Positions 51,263-60,477 of a DNA stretch of 64,000 nucleotides are shown piece after piece (the stretch's first letter is position 1; the number at the start of each line of letters is the position of its first letter). The position numbers were made by a program, and so were the translations under genes. The stretch is from Streptomyces sp. MNU76. Lineage in GTDB: Bacteria; Actinomycetota; Actinomycetes; Streptomycetales; Streptomycetaceae. The stretch covers positions 496,001-560,000 of the forward strand of contig NZ_JAJKLK010000003.1 in NCBI RefSeq assembly GCF_020982545.1. Direction: 5' to 3'. The notes under the pieces are model-generated. The model was not told the DNA's origin. It was given only the letters and a program-made list of their open reading frames with translations, and made no database searches.

Positions 51263-52691
51263 TAGGGCTCCGTTAGGTTGCTCTGGCTCTTGTGCTTGGG
51301 CTGGTGGTGGATGTTCTGGGCAGGGGGCGGTGGCAGGTGGTGCAGGTGCCGGTCCAGCAGTTCAGCAGGTCCTGGATGGCGTCGAGGATCTGGTAGAGGG
51401 TGAGTCCGCTGTATCGGCTTTTGGGGACAGGCGCTGTTCGGTGAGGAAGGCGTGGGCGGCGGTGACCAGGGTGACGTGGTGGTGCCAGCCGTTCCAGGAG
51501 CGGCCCTCGAAGTGGTCCAGGCCGAGGCCGTGCTTGAGTTCCCGGTAATCGTGCTCGATGCGCCAGCGGATCTTGGACAGGCGGACCAGTTCGGTGATCG
51601 GTGTGTCGGCGGGCAGGTTGGACAGCCAGTAGTCGGTGGGTGCTTCGGCGTCCTGGGGCCATTCGACCAGCAGCGTCACCTCGGGCAGGACACCGTCCCA
51701 GTGGCCGTGCTCGGCAGTGGCGGCGGCTTGGGCCAGACGGCGGGCCCTCACCCCGGCCGGCCGCACCCGCAGCGCCAGAAAGCGTGAGTGCATCGGCCCG
51801 CGGGAGCCTTCACGCCAGGTCACCTCGGTGAACGCCTGCCGTCCGTGCTCCTGAGCCAGCGCTGCCACCGAGGACGGCTTGTCCCGGTAGCGGGGCTGCG
51901 GCCTGCGACCGTTCCCGGACCAGGCCGGGGCGGTGGGCCGCACGTCGTGCGGGTGGACCGTCACGTCCGAACGGACCGCCACGACATAGCCGATGCCCCG
52001 CTCGCTCAGACCGTCGCGGAAGTCGGCGTTCTGCCCGTAGCCGGCGTCGGCCACCACCACCGGCGGCACCAGACCCCACCCGGCCAGCTCATCGAGGATG
52101 TCCAGGGCCAGACGCCACTTCTCCCGGTGCCCGACCTCCTGCGGTATCCCGGTCTTCTGCCGCCGCACCGCATCGTCCGCCCACTCCTCGGGCACGAACA
52201 TCCGCCACTGCAGCGGACAGGACGCGGTGTCGGAGACCGCGTGCACACTCACCGCGACCTGGCAGTTGGCCCGCTTGCCCAGCGCCCCGCAGTACTGGCG
52301 CGCGACCGCCACCGACATCTTCCCGTCCTTGGGGAACGACACGTCATCGACCGCCCACGCCTCCGGGCCGATTCTCGGCACCATCCGCTGGGCGATCCGC
52401 CGCCGCACCGGCACCGGATCCCACGTCGACTGGTTCACGAACTGCTGCAGGTTCTGCTCGTTGCCGTCGGGCAGCCGTTCCGCCATCGGCTGGATCGACT
52501 TCCGCCGTCCGTCCAGCATCAGTCCCCGCAGGTAGCAGTCGCCCTTCGCCCGCTGATCCTTGCGCGGCACCGACGCGAACACGTCAGCGACGAATAACGC
52601 CAACGTCGCCCGAGCACGGTTCACTTCATGTGCGTCCACACCTTCAGCGTTCCCCCAAACAGGACCGACAGACAGACGTAACGGAGCCCTA
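51263..52691 (-). mobile_element. IS701-family insertion sequence (1,429 bp)
   Basis: Bounded by inverted repeats beginning TAGGGCTCCGTTA (51263-51275 and complement 52679-52691), with CTAG duplicated on both sides. It carries one transposase on the minus strand. It sits between fxsT and an alpha/beta hydrolase, with its right target copy forming the edge of a small hairpin element. The intact repeats and target duplication indicate a recent insertion. Confidence 0.92.
51273..52639 (-). CDS. IS701-family transposase with -1 frameshift
   Basis: DDE transposase (e.g. EAWAVDDVSFPKDGKMSVAVARQYCGALGKRANCQVAVSVH; VVVADAGYGQNADFRDGLSERGIGYVVAVR; KIRWRIEHDYRELKHGLGLDHFEGRSW). The first frame ends in unrelated residues at 51362. 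The family-typical C-terminus (LTLYQILDAIQDLLNCWTGTCTTCHR) continues in the -1 frame to TAA within the left inverted repeat. The switch point is C CCA AAA (minus strand, 51425-51419), a textbook -1 slippery heptamer. It may be programmed frameshifting, as in other IS families, or a lost base. Start GTG 52639 is uncertain; GTG 52624 is possible. Confidence 0.85.
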
Positions 52692-52860
52692 CTAGGGGGT
52701 GTTTCGAAAGTCCCGCACAGCACCCACGGCGCCCGGCACGCACTCTCGCCGCACCGGCCGAAACCCCAAGTACGTCCAGTACGAGGGCTTTCGTCCGGCA
52801 CGCCGAGAGCACGCACCGGACACCGCGGGCACCGCACAGGACTTTCGAAACACCCCCTAG
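52692..52860. mobile_element. MITE-like hairpin element (161 bp plus CTAG flanks)
   Basis: Perfect terminal repeats GGGGTGTTTCGAAAGTCC (52696-52713 and complement 52839-52856), each flanked by CTAG (52692-52695 and 52857-52860). The two arms continue as an imperfect inverted repeat over about 80 bp each, so the whole element can fold into a long hairpin. It has no coding capacity. The terminal repeat resembles those of IS5-group elements (inference from memory). The IS701 copy landed exactly on its left CTAG. Confidence 0.75.
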
Positions 52861-53822
52861 GAGGGCCCGGCCTCGTCCCGGGCCCAGGCCAGCACCTGGG
52901 GCAGGGCGGGCAGCGCCGCGAAGTGCGCGGCGGAGGGCTGCAATCTGGGCGTGGCCGAGGGGATCTTCTTGGCCAGCCAGTGGAAATGGGCGACGGGAGC
53001 GAAGACGTCGTGTTCGCCGTGCCACAGCATCACGGGCACGGAACGGTCGATGTCCTTGAGATCGAATCCCCAGGGTCGCTGGAACGCGACCAGGTCGTCC
53101 ACCCAGCCCATCGGCGCGCGGGGGTCGACAGCCTCCCCCTCGCCCACCGCCGACAGGTAGTTCCTGAGGAGGGCCTGGCGGATCCCGGCGTCCTCGACGA
53201 TCACCCGGTCCACGCTCGGCATCTCGCCGCGGAGGGAGGCGAGGAACACGGTGGGGTCGCGCCGGATGGTCTCGGCGTTGCGGGCCAGCAGCGCACCCAA
53301 CTCGGTCACATCGGGTGCGTGGCGCCGCAGCAGCTCGTAGGTCGACACATTGGACTCGGACATGTCCCTGTGCCACTCGGGCCAGTCGAGTCCGTCGGTG
53401 GCAGCGTCACCCGGGCTGTCGTCCTCGCTGTCGGGCTTCGGCGGAGCGAGCGAGACCAACGCGGCGACACTCGCCACCTGGCTGCCGATGTTCCGTGCCG
53501 CGCAGGCCAGGGCGTGGGGAGCGCCGCCCGATCTACCCACCACCGAGTACTTCTTGAGATCCAGTTTCTCGGCGATCGCCGCTACGTCCTCGGCGGCGTG
53601 GACCACTCTGCGGTGCTCATGGCGGTCGGAACCGCCGTACCCCGGTCGGTCGTACGCGATGAGGCGCACCCCGAGCTTGTGCAGGTCGAAGGTGCGCAGT
53701 CGGGGCCCGAGTCGGCTTCCGGGAGTTCCGTGCAGCAGAAACACCGGGTGTGCGTCCGGATCGCCCCAGGTCTCGAAGGCGATCGTCCGTTCGCCGAACA
53801 GCGACTTCACTGTCTTGACCAC
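52857..53822 (-). CDS. Alpha/beta hydrolase
   Basis: About 321 residues. The fold shows HGTPGSRLGPR (oxyanion region), nucleophile elbow SVVGRSGGAPHALACA (G-x-S-x-G) and a C-terminal catalytic His (SAAHFAAL). The TAG stop is formed by the CTAG at the edge of the hairpin element, so the natural C-terminus may have been altered by the insertion. GTG 53822 has a strong GGGAGGG upstream; an earlier start at 53876 is less likely. Substrate unknown. Confidence 0.88.
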   Translation of the reverse strand: MVKTVKSLFGERTIAFETWGDPDAHPVFLLHGTPGSRLGPRLRTFDLHKLGVRLIAYDRPGYGGSDRHEHRRVVHAAEDVAAIAEKLDLKKYSVVGRSGGAPHALACAARNIGSQVASVAALVSLAPPKPDSEDDSPGDAATDGLDWPEWHRDMSESNVSTYELLRRHAPDVTELGALLARNAETIRRDPTVFLASLRGEMPSVDRVIVEDAGIRQALLRNYLSAVGEGEAVDPRAPMGWVDDLVAFQRPWGFDLKDIDRSVPVMLWHGEHDVFAPVAHFHWLAKKIPSATPRLQPSAAHFAALPALPQVLAWARDEAGPS

Positions 53823-54404
53823 CCGATGCCCTCCCGTGCCAGCGGCTGTGGAGTGAAGCGCGGGACCCCCCAGCATTACGCATGGGAAGCCCCGCTCCTA
53901 GTAGCTGCTCAGCCGTTCTGGCTTGATGTGGCAAGAATTGGGTAAACGTGGGCCGCTCGGCTGTTCACGGCCCAAGGTAGTGCACAAGAACACGGGTCGC
54001 CGGACGAGGGGGGAATTCGTGGTGACCGAGTGAGCCATGGGGTATGCCTCCTCACCGTGCTCCCGAGGTCCTTTCCGCCCCCGCGCGCTGCCCGCACCTG
54101 GGTGAAGGAGCGACCACCCGTAAGGAGCAGTACGGACTCTGACGTTCCGGGAAGTGGTGCGACTCACGCCCCGGCGGGCGTTCTCCCGGCCTGTACCGAC
54201 ATGACGGGTGTCACGGGCGTGGTCCAGTACCGTGCCCGCGACCCGTTCCGGATGGTGGACGGGTACCCCGAACTGTGCGAAGGATCCCCGGGCGAGCCGG
54301 TGGTGGCCGTTCATCACCTGTCCGTGCGCGCGGCTCAGCCTTTTGTCCCCTTTAATACATTTGTCGGGTCAGAGGTCTGTCGGTGTCGCCCCCGGGATGG
54401 GTCC
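53823..54404. other. Intergenic region between divergent genes
   Basis: The 582 bp are lower in GC than their surroundings. They hold a possible small frame (53898-54038, minus; separate entry) and a T/A-rich patch (54342-54366, with TTAATACAT) that may carry the promoter of the membrane glycosyltransferase. Nothing else is convincing. Confidence 0.45.
53898..54038 (-). CDS. Possible 46-residue small protein
   Basis: ATG 54038 has an excellent ribosome site (GAGGAGG, 8 bases upstream). The product begins MAHSVTTNSPLVRRPVFLC and ends KPERLSSY. It includes a TTA leucine codon, rare in Streptomyces and read by the bldA tRNA. Third-codon GC is not strongly biased, so it may be a chance frame. 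Not recognised. Confidence 0.3.
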   Translation of the reverse strand: MAHSVTTNSPLVRRPVFLCTTLGREQPSGPRLPNSCHIKPERLSSY

Positions 54405-55910
54405 ATGCGCATGAGTTCGAATGCCGCTCCGGTCGTCGCGCCCGTCGCCGTCCGGGCGGCCGCGCCGTCGAGGCCCGGCCCTGTGGCCGTGGTCGCCGGA
54501 GTCTTCACGCTGGCCCAACTCCTGCTCGTGCCACCGGGGATGGGGCTCGGGTGGGACGAGACGGTGTACGTCAGCCAGGTCAGCCCGCACGCGCCGGCGG
54601 CGTTCTTCAGCGCCCCGCGCACGCGGGGCGTGCCGCTGCTGGTGGCGCCGGTGGTCGTCTGGACGTCCTCCACCGTGGTGCTGAGGGTGTATCTGGCGGT
54701 GCTGTCGGGGGTGGGGCTCTACCTCGCCCTGCGCGCCTGGCGAGGACTCTTCCCGGCGCGTGCGCTGGCGCTCGCCGGGGCGCTGTTCGCCTCTCTGTGG
54801 GTGACTCTCTTCTACGGACCGCAGGCCATGCCCAACCACTGGGTCGCGATCGGCGCGCTCGGCTGTGTCGGGTGCTTCCTGCGGGCGCGGAACGATCCGG
54901 AGGACCGGGCGGCGTTGTGGGGCGCGGGCGCGGCCACGGCCCTGATGGCGTGGATGCGGCCCACCGACACGGTGTGGGTGACCCTCCCGCTGTTCACGCT
55001 GCTGGTCCTCGTACGGCGGTGGCGCCGGCCGCGGCTCCTGGGGGTGATGGCGGTCGGCCTCGCCACCGGCGCGCTCGCGTGGGTCGTGGAGGCGTACGCC
55101 CAGTTCGGCGGACCGGCCCGGCGGCTGGCCGTCGCGTCACGGATCCAGGGCGGGCTGGGCTGGAACATCGCGGTCGACGACCAGATGCGCAGCCTGGTGG
55201 GCCGTACGCTGTGCCGGCCGTGCACCGGCGATCTGCCGCACCCCGCGGTCATCGCCTGGTGGTTCGTCCTGCCGGTGCTGGCCGCTCTCGGCCTGGCCGT
55301 CGCGGTCCGGGCCGGACGGGCGACGCCCACGGTGGTCCCGTTGGTCTGCGCCGCCACGGCCGCCGTTCCGTACCTGTTCCTGATCGGGTACGCCGCCCCC
55401 CGCTTCCTGCTGCCCGCGTACGCCCTGCTGGCGATCCCGGTCGCCGACGCGCTGTGGGACCTCGTCAGAGGGCCGGGCGGGGCCTGGCGACCGGTCGTGG
55501 GGGCCGTGGTGGCGCTCGGGCTCGTCGGGCATCTGGCGGTGCAGTACGTGGTGCTGGAGCGCACCGTCACCCGCACCACGGCCTTCCACCGCGACTGGGA
55601 CCGTGTCGCCGCCGAACTGCGGCGCCTCGGTGTACGGCCCCCTTGTCTGCTGACCGGCGACTATGCCATCCCCATCGCCTACTACGCGGGCTGTTCCTCC
55701 GGCCACACCAGCGGGAACAACGCCAACATCACCCGCGACGGCATCCTGCGCACCGCCGACCGCATGCCCGTGGCGGCGCTCGTCGCACCGGGCGGCGGAC
55801 CACCCGAGTACGCGCGGGGGTGGTCGGCGCGCGAGGTCGCGGGGTTCCGGCTGCATGTGGCGCCGCCGGGAGGCCGGGCGCTCACGGGGTCCTGGCCACG
55901 GCGCCCGTGA
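54405..55910 (+). CDS. GT39-like integral membrane glycosyltransferase
   Basis: About 501 residues with ten or more membrane helices. The N-terminal motif GLGWDETVYVSQVSPHAP has the acidic residue of GT-C enzymes in the first outer loop. The C-terminal soluble part (FHRDWDRVAAELRRLGVRPPCLLTGDYAIPIAYYAGCSSGHTSGNNANITRDG) is shared with actinomycete ArnT/PMT-like proteins of unknown substrate, which use polyprenyl-phosphate sugars. Start ATG 54405 (ATG 54411 also possible). It converges with the kinase gene across a negative gap. Confidence 0.8.
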   Translation: MRMSSNAAPVVAPVAVRAAAPSRPGPVAVVAGVFTLAQLLLVPPGMGLGWDETVYVSQVSPHAPAAFFSAPRTRGVPLLVAPVVVWTSSTVVLRVYLAVLSGVGLYLALRAWRGLFPARALALAGALFASLWVTLFYGPQAMPNHWVAIGALGCVGCFLRARNDPEDRAALWGAGAATALMAWMRPTDTVWVTLPLFTLLVLVRRWRRPRLLGVMAVGLATGALAWVVEAYAQFGGPARRLAVASRIQGGLGWNIAVDDQMRSLVGRTLCRPCTGDLPHPAVIAWWFVLPVLAALGLAVAVRAGRATPTVVPLVCAATAAVPYLFLIGYAAPRFLLPAYALLAIPVADALWDLVRGPGGAWRPVVGAVVALGLVGHLAVQYVVLERTVTRTTAFHRDWDRVAAELRRLGVRPPCLLTGDYAIPIAYYAGCSSGHTSGNNANITRDGILRTADRMPVAALVAPGGGPPEYARGWSAREVAGFRLHVAPPGGRALTGSWPRRP

Positions 55911-57621
55911 CGAAGCCGTCCTTGGCCGTGTCGAAGACGGGGCGGTAGGTGTCCCAGTCCAGGGCCGGGGCCGAGAGGTAGATGTCGTACTCCCGTTCGC
56001 CCTCGCGGCCGTATCCGAGGTCGATGGCGCGGAAGGCTCGGGCCCGGCCCTGGAAGGTGAACTCCCAGATGGCCGCCGGCTCCCCGCGGAAGGAGGTCCG
56101 CTGCATCCGCAGCCGCCGGTACGAGCCCGGGTAGTTGACCTTGGTGTTGGCCTCGATGTCCTCGAAGTGGGCCATGGGGTGCGAGCCGGCGGGGTCCACG
56201 ATGCCGATCGTGAGTTCGGCGAGTGCGGTCTCGTCGGTGTACGTGACCGACTCGGACGTCCGCTTGCCGGCCTTCCAGCCGTCCGGGACGGGGAAGGAGA
56301 TGCCGAGGGTCTCGTCCGTGACCAGGTGGAAGCCGTCGGGTACGGGCGAGACGGAGGGGACGGGGTGGCGGAGTTGCGGCCGCTCGGGGCGCAGACTGCC
56401 GGGCCGGGTCCCCGGTCACGTAGAGCGCGGCGCCGACGACCGTCGCGGCCACGGTCACCGCGACGGCGGGGTGACGAGCAGCCGACGCTTCTTCCGGCCG
56501 GAGCCCGCGGGCCGCCCACCGTCCGCGGGGCTCCCGTCGGCAGTGGGGAGGCTCTCCCGGCCGGTGTGCCGACCGCCGGTCCGGTCGCCGTCCGTGTCGT
56601 GCACACGGGTCGCGCGGACCCCGGCCTCGGCACCGCCGGTCCCGTGTTCGTCGTAGGGGCCCCCGTCGTACGCGTCCTCGCCCCGCGGGAGGCCGTACGA
56701 GCCTCCGGTGAGCGAGCCCCCGGTGGACATGCCTCCTCCGGCCAGGGCCCCGGCCCCCGGCGTCGGCAGCGCGACGGTCGGCTGGCCGGAGACCACGGCG
56801 CGGAGGGCTCGTTCGGTCTGTTCGGTGGTGGGCCGGTCGGCGGGTTCCTTGGCCAGGAGTGCCTCGATGAGGGGACCCAGGGCGCCGCCCCGCTCCAGGG
56901 GCTCCAAGGGGTCCACGGCGATGGCGTACGCGGCCTCCATCGCGGTGAGGCGGCGGAACGGCGGCCGGCCCTCGACCGCCTGGTAGAGCGTGGCGCCGAG
57001 GGCCCACAGGTCCGAGGCCGGGCCGGGCGTCTGGCCGCGGATGCGCTCCGGGGCCATGTAGTGGATGGAGCCGACCATCTCGCCGGTCTTGGTGAGGGTC
57101 GAGGCGTCCGCCGTCATCGCGATGCCGAAGTCGGTGAGGACGACCCGGCCCTCGGCCCCGAGCAGGACGTTGCCGGGTTTGACGTCGCGGTGCAGCACAC
57201 CCGCGGCGTGCGCGGCGCGCAGCGCGGCGACCATGCCCAGACCGATATGGGCCGCCTCCTCGGGCGGGAGGGTCCGGCCGTCGGTGAGGAGATCGGCGAG
57301 GGTGGGCGCCGGGACGTACTCCATGACGATGCAGGGCCGGCCGTCAGCGTTCATGTCCAGGTGGTCGTCCACCACGTCATGGACGACGATCACGTTCGGG
57401 TGCGCGATCCGGGCCGCGCTGCGGGCCTCGCGGCGCGTGCGCTCGTACAGGGTGAGCAGGTCGTCCGGCGACAGATGCGGCTGCACATGCAGCCGCTTCA
57501 GCGCGACCTGACGGTCGAGGACCTCGTCCCCGGCCCGCCACACCGTGCCCATGCCGCCACGGCCTATCTGCTCCGTGAGCCGGTAGCGCCCGGCGACGAG
57601 CCGCCCTACGTCCGACACCAC
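55882..57621 (-). pseudogene. Serine/threonine protein kinase, frame-broken around the TM segment
   Basis: N-terminal Hanks-type kinase: glycine loop IGRGGMGTVWRA, VALKRL, catalytic HRDVKPGNVLL, DFGIA, and APERIRG. A Gly/Asp linker follows. The first frame stops at 56455 (RRLLVTPPSR). The next frame gives the membrane helix (AVAVTVAATVVGAALYVTG), then the original frame resumes (RPERPQLRHPVPSVSPVPDGFHLVTDETLGISFPVPDGW) to the stop at 55882. Two opposite shifts within about 70 bp keep the ends in register. The C-terminal domain (to DTAKDGFVTGAVARTP) is extracellular. Start GTG 57621 with GGAGGG. The stop lies 29 bp inside the convergent glycosyltransferase gene. Confidence 0.82.
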
Positions 57622-57776
57622 GTGCCCTCCACCAGCCCTGCGTACGTTCGATTCGCGACGTCACCATAACCGGACCCGGGTAAGGAGCAGGGAGGAGGAC
57701 CGCGCCGGAGCGGCCGGGGCGCACGCGGGGCGGGAAGGCGTGCGGTGGGGCGTGCGCGGTTGTTCGGCGTACCGTC

Positions 57777-60279
57777 GTGACTGTGGACTCCACGGCTGAC
57801 GGTCTCGTGGCCCGTGTCGCGCGTGAGCTCCTCCCCAGAGCGGAGGAGCTGACCGCCGAGGTGGAGCAGTGCCTGCGCCGCGAGATGCCCGACCTGTGGG
57901 CGCACCCCGACGCCATGGCGTCGGACAACGTCGCCGACCACGTCGTCGCGGTGCTGTCCGCCCTGCAGTACGGCCTCGGCCCGGGCGGCATCGAGGTGTC
58001 GTCCGCCGAACTGGAGCGCGTACGCCGTGTCGCCCGGCACGGGGTCCCCGTGAGCGCGGTCCTGCGGGCCTTCCGGCTCGGCGAGGGAATCATCCTCGAC
58101 CACCTGCTGGCGGAGATGCCCCGGTTCACCGACGACGCGGCCCTGGTCAGCGAGGCCGCGCGCCGCCTGGTCGTGGCGGCGACCGGGTACGTGGACCGTA
58201 CCTCCGAGCAGGGCGTCGTCGCCTACGAGCAGGAGCGGGACCGGCGGCTGCGCTGGCGGCTGTCCATGGTGAACGAGTCGAGCGTCCGCATCGGCACCAC
58301 GCTGGACATCGCCCGCACCACGCAGGAGCTGGCGGACTTCGCCACCGAGCACTTCGCCGACCTCGCCACCGTCGACCTGCTCGACTCCGCTCTCGGCGCC
58401 CACGGCGCCGCGCCGGACGACCCGCCCGCGTCACCCGTGCTCCACCGGGTCGCCCAGCGGTCCCCGGCGCACCCCGGCCCGGCGCCCACGGCCGCTCCCG
58501 GACCGCCCACACCTTCCGCCCGGCTCCCCGCCGTCCCGCGCCCTGGCCACGGGCCAGCCGTCCAGGCACCGCCTCGACGGCGGCAACCGGCTGCCGTACG
58601 GGGCCGCCGGGTTCGCGGGCGAGGACGGCGCTGAGGGGGGCTGCGACGCGGTGGACGGTGTGGGCGCGGTGGAGACCGACGGTGACGGGGGCGGCGACGG
58701 CGAGGATGGCCGGCGCGGACGGGTCCACTCCACGCTGGTGGTGCCGTTGCGGGCGCGCGGTGTCACGCTCGGGGTCGCGCAGTTCTGCCGGGACCGCAAC
58801 CGGGACGCCTTCGACGACGAGGACCTGCTCCTCGCGCAGGAGATCGCGGCGAGGGCGGCGATCGCCGTCGACAACGCCCGCCGGTACACCCATGCCCGCG
58901 CCACCGCCCTCACCCTGCAACGCAGCCTGCTCCCGCGTCGGACGCCGAAGCAGTCCGCCGTCGATGTCGCCTTCCGCTACCTCCCCGCCGACGCGCAGGG
59001 CGGCGTGGGCGGGGACTGGTACGACGTCATCCCCCTCTCCGGGGCCAGGGTCGCGCTCGTCGTCGGCGACGTGGTGGGGCACGGCATCCACGCCGCCGCC
59101 ACCATGGGGCGCCTCAGGACCGCCGTACGCACCCTGGCCGACATCGATCTGCCACCCGACGAACTCCTCACCCACCTGGACGACGTCGTGCTCCGCCTCG
59201 CCGCCGAGGTGGACGAGAACGGCGAGAACGGCGAGAACGGCGAGAACGGCGAGAACGGCGAGAACGGCGAGAACGGCGAGAAGAGCGAGAAGGGTGAGAA
59301 CGGCGCGGACGGCGCGGACGGCGAGGGCGGGACTGTCCGGGGCACGTCCGCCGGGCCCACGTCCGCCGGGCCCATGTCCCCCGGTCGGACCGAGCCAGGT
59401 CGGACCGCGCCCGCAGCCCCCGCTGCGACGGGTGCCGTCGCGGGAGGCGGGGACATCGGGGCCACCTGCCTCTACGCCGTGTACGACCCCGTATCGCGCC
59501 GCTGCACCGCCGCTCGTGCGGGGCACGTGCTGCCCGCCGTGGTCGGCCGGGACGGCACCGTCGACATCCTGGAGCTGCCACCGGGCCCGCCGCTCGGTTT
59601 GGGCGGGCTGCCGTTCGAGGCGGCGGAGTTCGAGCTGTCGGAGGGCAGTCTGCTCGCGCTCTACACCGACGGTCTGATCGAGGCACGGGACCACGACATC
59701 GACGCGGGCCTCACCCGGCTCCGTGACGCCCTCGCCCGGCCGGCCCCCTCCCTGGAGGCCACCTGCGACGCCGTGCTCGAAGCGCTGCTCCCGGCCAGGC
59801 CGCCCGACGACGTCGCCCTGCTCCTGGCCCGGACCCACGCCCTCGGCGCGGGCCAGGTCGCCACCTGGGACCTGGACGCCGAGCCCGCGGCCGTCGCCCG
59901 CGCCAGGGCGCACGTCACCCGGCAGCTGGGCGAGTGGGGCCTGGAGGAGCTGGAGTTCACCGCCGAGCTGGTGGTCAGCGAACTGGTCACCAACGCCATC
60001 CGCTACGGCCGGCCCCCCGTACGGCTGCGGCTCATCCACGACCGCACCCTCATCTGCGAGGTCTCCGACTCCGGTGGCACCACCCCGCACCTGCGCCGCG
60101 CCCGGGTCTTCGACGAGGGCGGCCGGGGCCTCCTCCTGGTCGCCCAGCTGGCCGAGCACTGGGGCACCCGCCGCGCCCGCCGGGGCAAGACGGTCTGGGC
60201 CGAACTGAACGACTCCGCGGTCCTCACCTTCCCGGAGCCGGCCGCCCTCCAGAACCGGACCGACGGCCATACCGCATGA
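57777..60279 (+). pseudogene. RsbRD/GAF/SpoIIE phosphatase with HATPase domain, frame-broken in the GAF domain
   Basis: GTG 57777. An N-terminal RsbRD-like helical domain (~1-160) is followed by a GAF-like region. The first frame ends at 58634; the GAF part resumes in another frame (SRALATGQPSRHRLDGGNRLPYGAAGFAG, then RVHSTLVVPLRARGVTLGVAQF). The SpoIIE/PP2C domain (LPADAQGGVGGDWYDVIPLSGARVALVVGDVVGHG) and a C-terminal anti-sigma-type HATPase (ELVVSELVTNAIRYG; GRGLLLVAQLAEHWG) are intact. The break lies near 58440-58530 and corresponds to one extra base. The PP2C domain is interrupted by an Glu-Asn-Gly repeat (59215-59304). It is divergent from the kinase gene. Likely a stress-signalling phosphatase. 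Confidence 0.85.
59215..59304 (+). repeat. 9-bp minisatellite within the SpoIIE domain
   Basis: GAGAACGGC is repeated seven times perfectly (59215-59277), followed by three degenerate units. It encodes Glu-Asn-Gly repeats inside the phosphatase domain, between the LAAEVD and GDIGATCLYAVYD segments. Copy number could vary between strains. Confidence 0.95.
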
Positions 60280-60310
60280 AGCGGCCCGCCGGTCGTCGGC
60301 GGGCCGCTTC
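60278..60310 (+). terminator. Hairpin terminator after the SpoIIE gene
   Basis: A perfect 14-bp stem GAAGCGGCCCGCCG / CGGCGGGCCGCTTC with a 5-base loop (GTCGT). It starts at the stop codon. The stem serves the phosphatase gene. Confidence 0.85.
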
Positions 60311-60335
60311 GCGGAGGTCGGGGCGCGGGGGGAAG

Positions 60336-60451
60336 TCACCCCGACCGGGCCTCCGGACCGGCCTGGGCGGCGACGGCGGGGTCCTTCGGGTTCCGGCCGA
60401 CCAGATGGTCCGCGGCGGCACTGGTGGAGAGCGTGTTGAGCAGGGCGCGGC
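60336..60451 (-). pseudogene. DHA2-type MFS transporter remnant
   Basis: The minus-strand frame reads ALLNTLSTSAAADHLVGRNP then KDPAVAAQAGPEARSG and stops. This resembles a stretch near the C-terminus of EmrB/QacA-like transporters. No other part of a transporter is nearby. It follows the PaaX gene on the same strand, so a linked exporter may have been deleted. Confidence 0.45.
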
Positions 60452-60477
60452 CTTCGCGTCGTCCGGCGCCCGGGGTA

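Noticed and set aside
54030..54404. Upstream extension of the glycosyltransferase frame
   Set aside because: The residues are not membrane-like or family-like, and a fitting start lies at 54405.
59215..59304. CRISPR-like tandem repeat
   Set aside because: Units are 9 bp, contiguous and in frame within a gene; it is a coding minisatellite.
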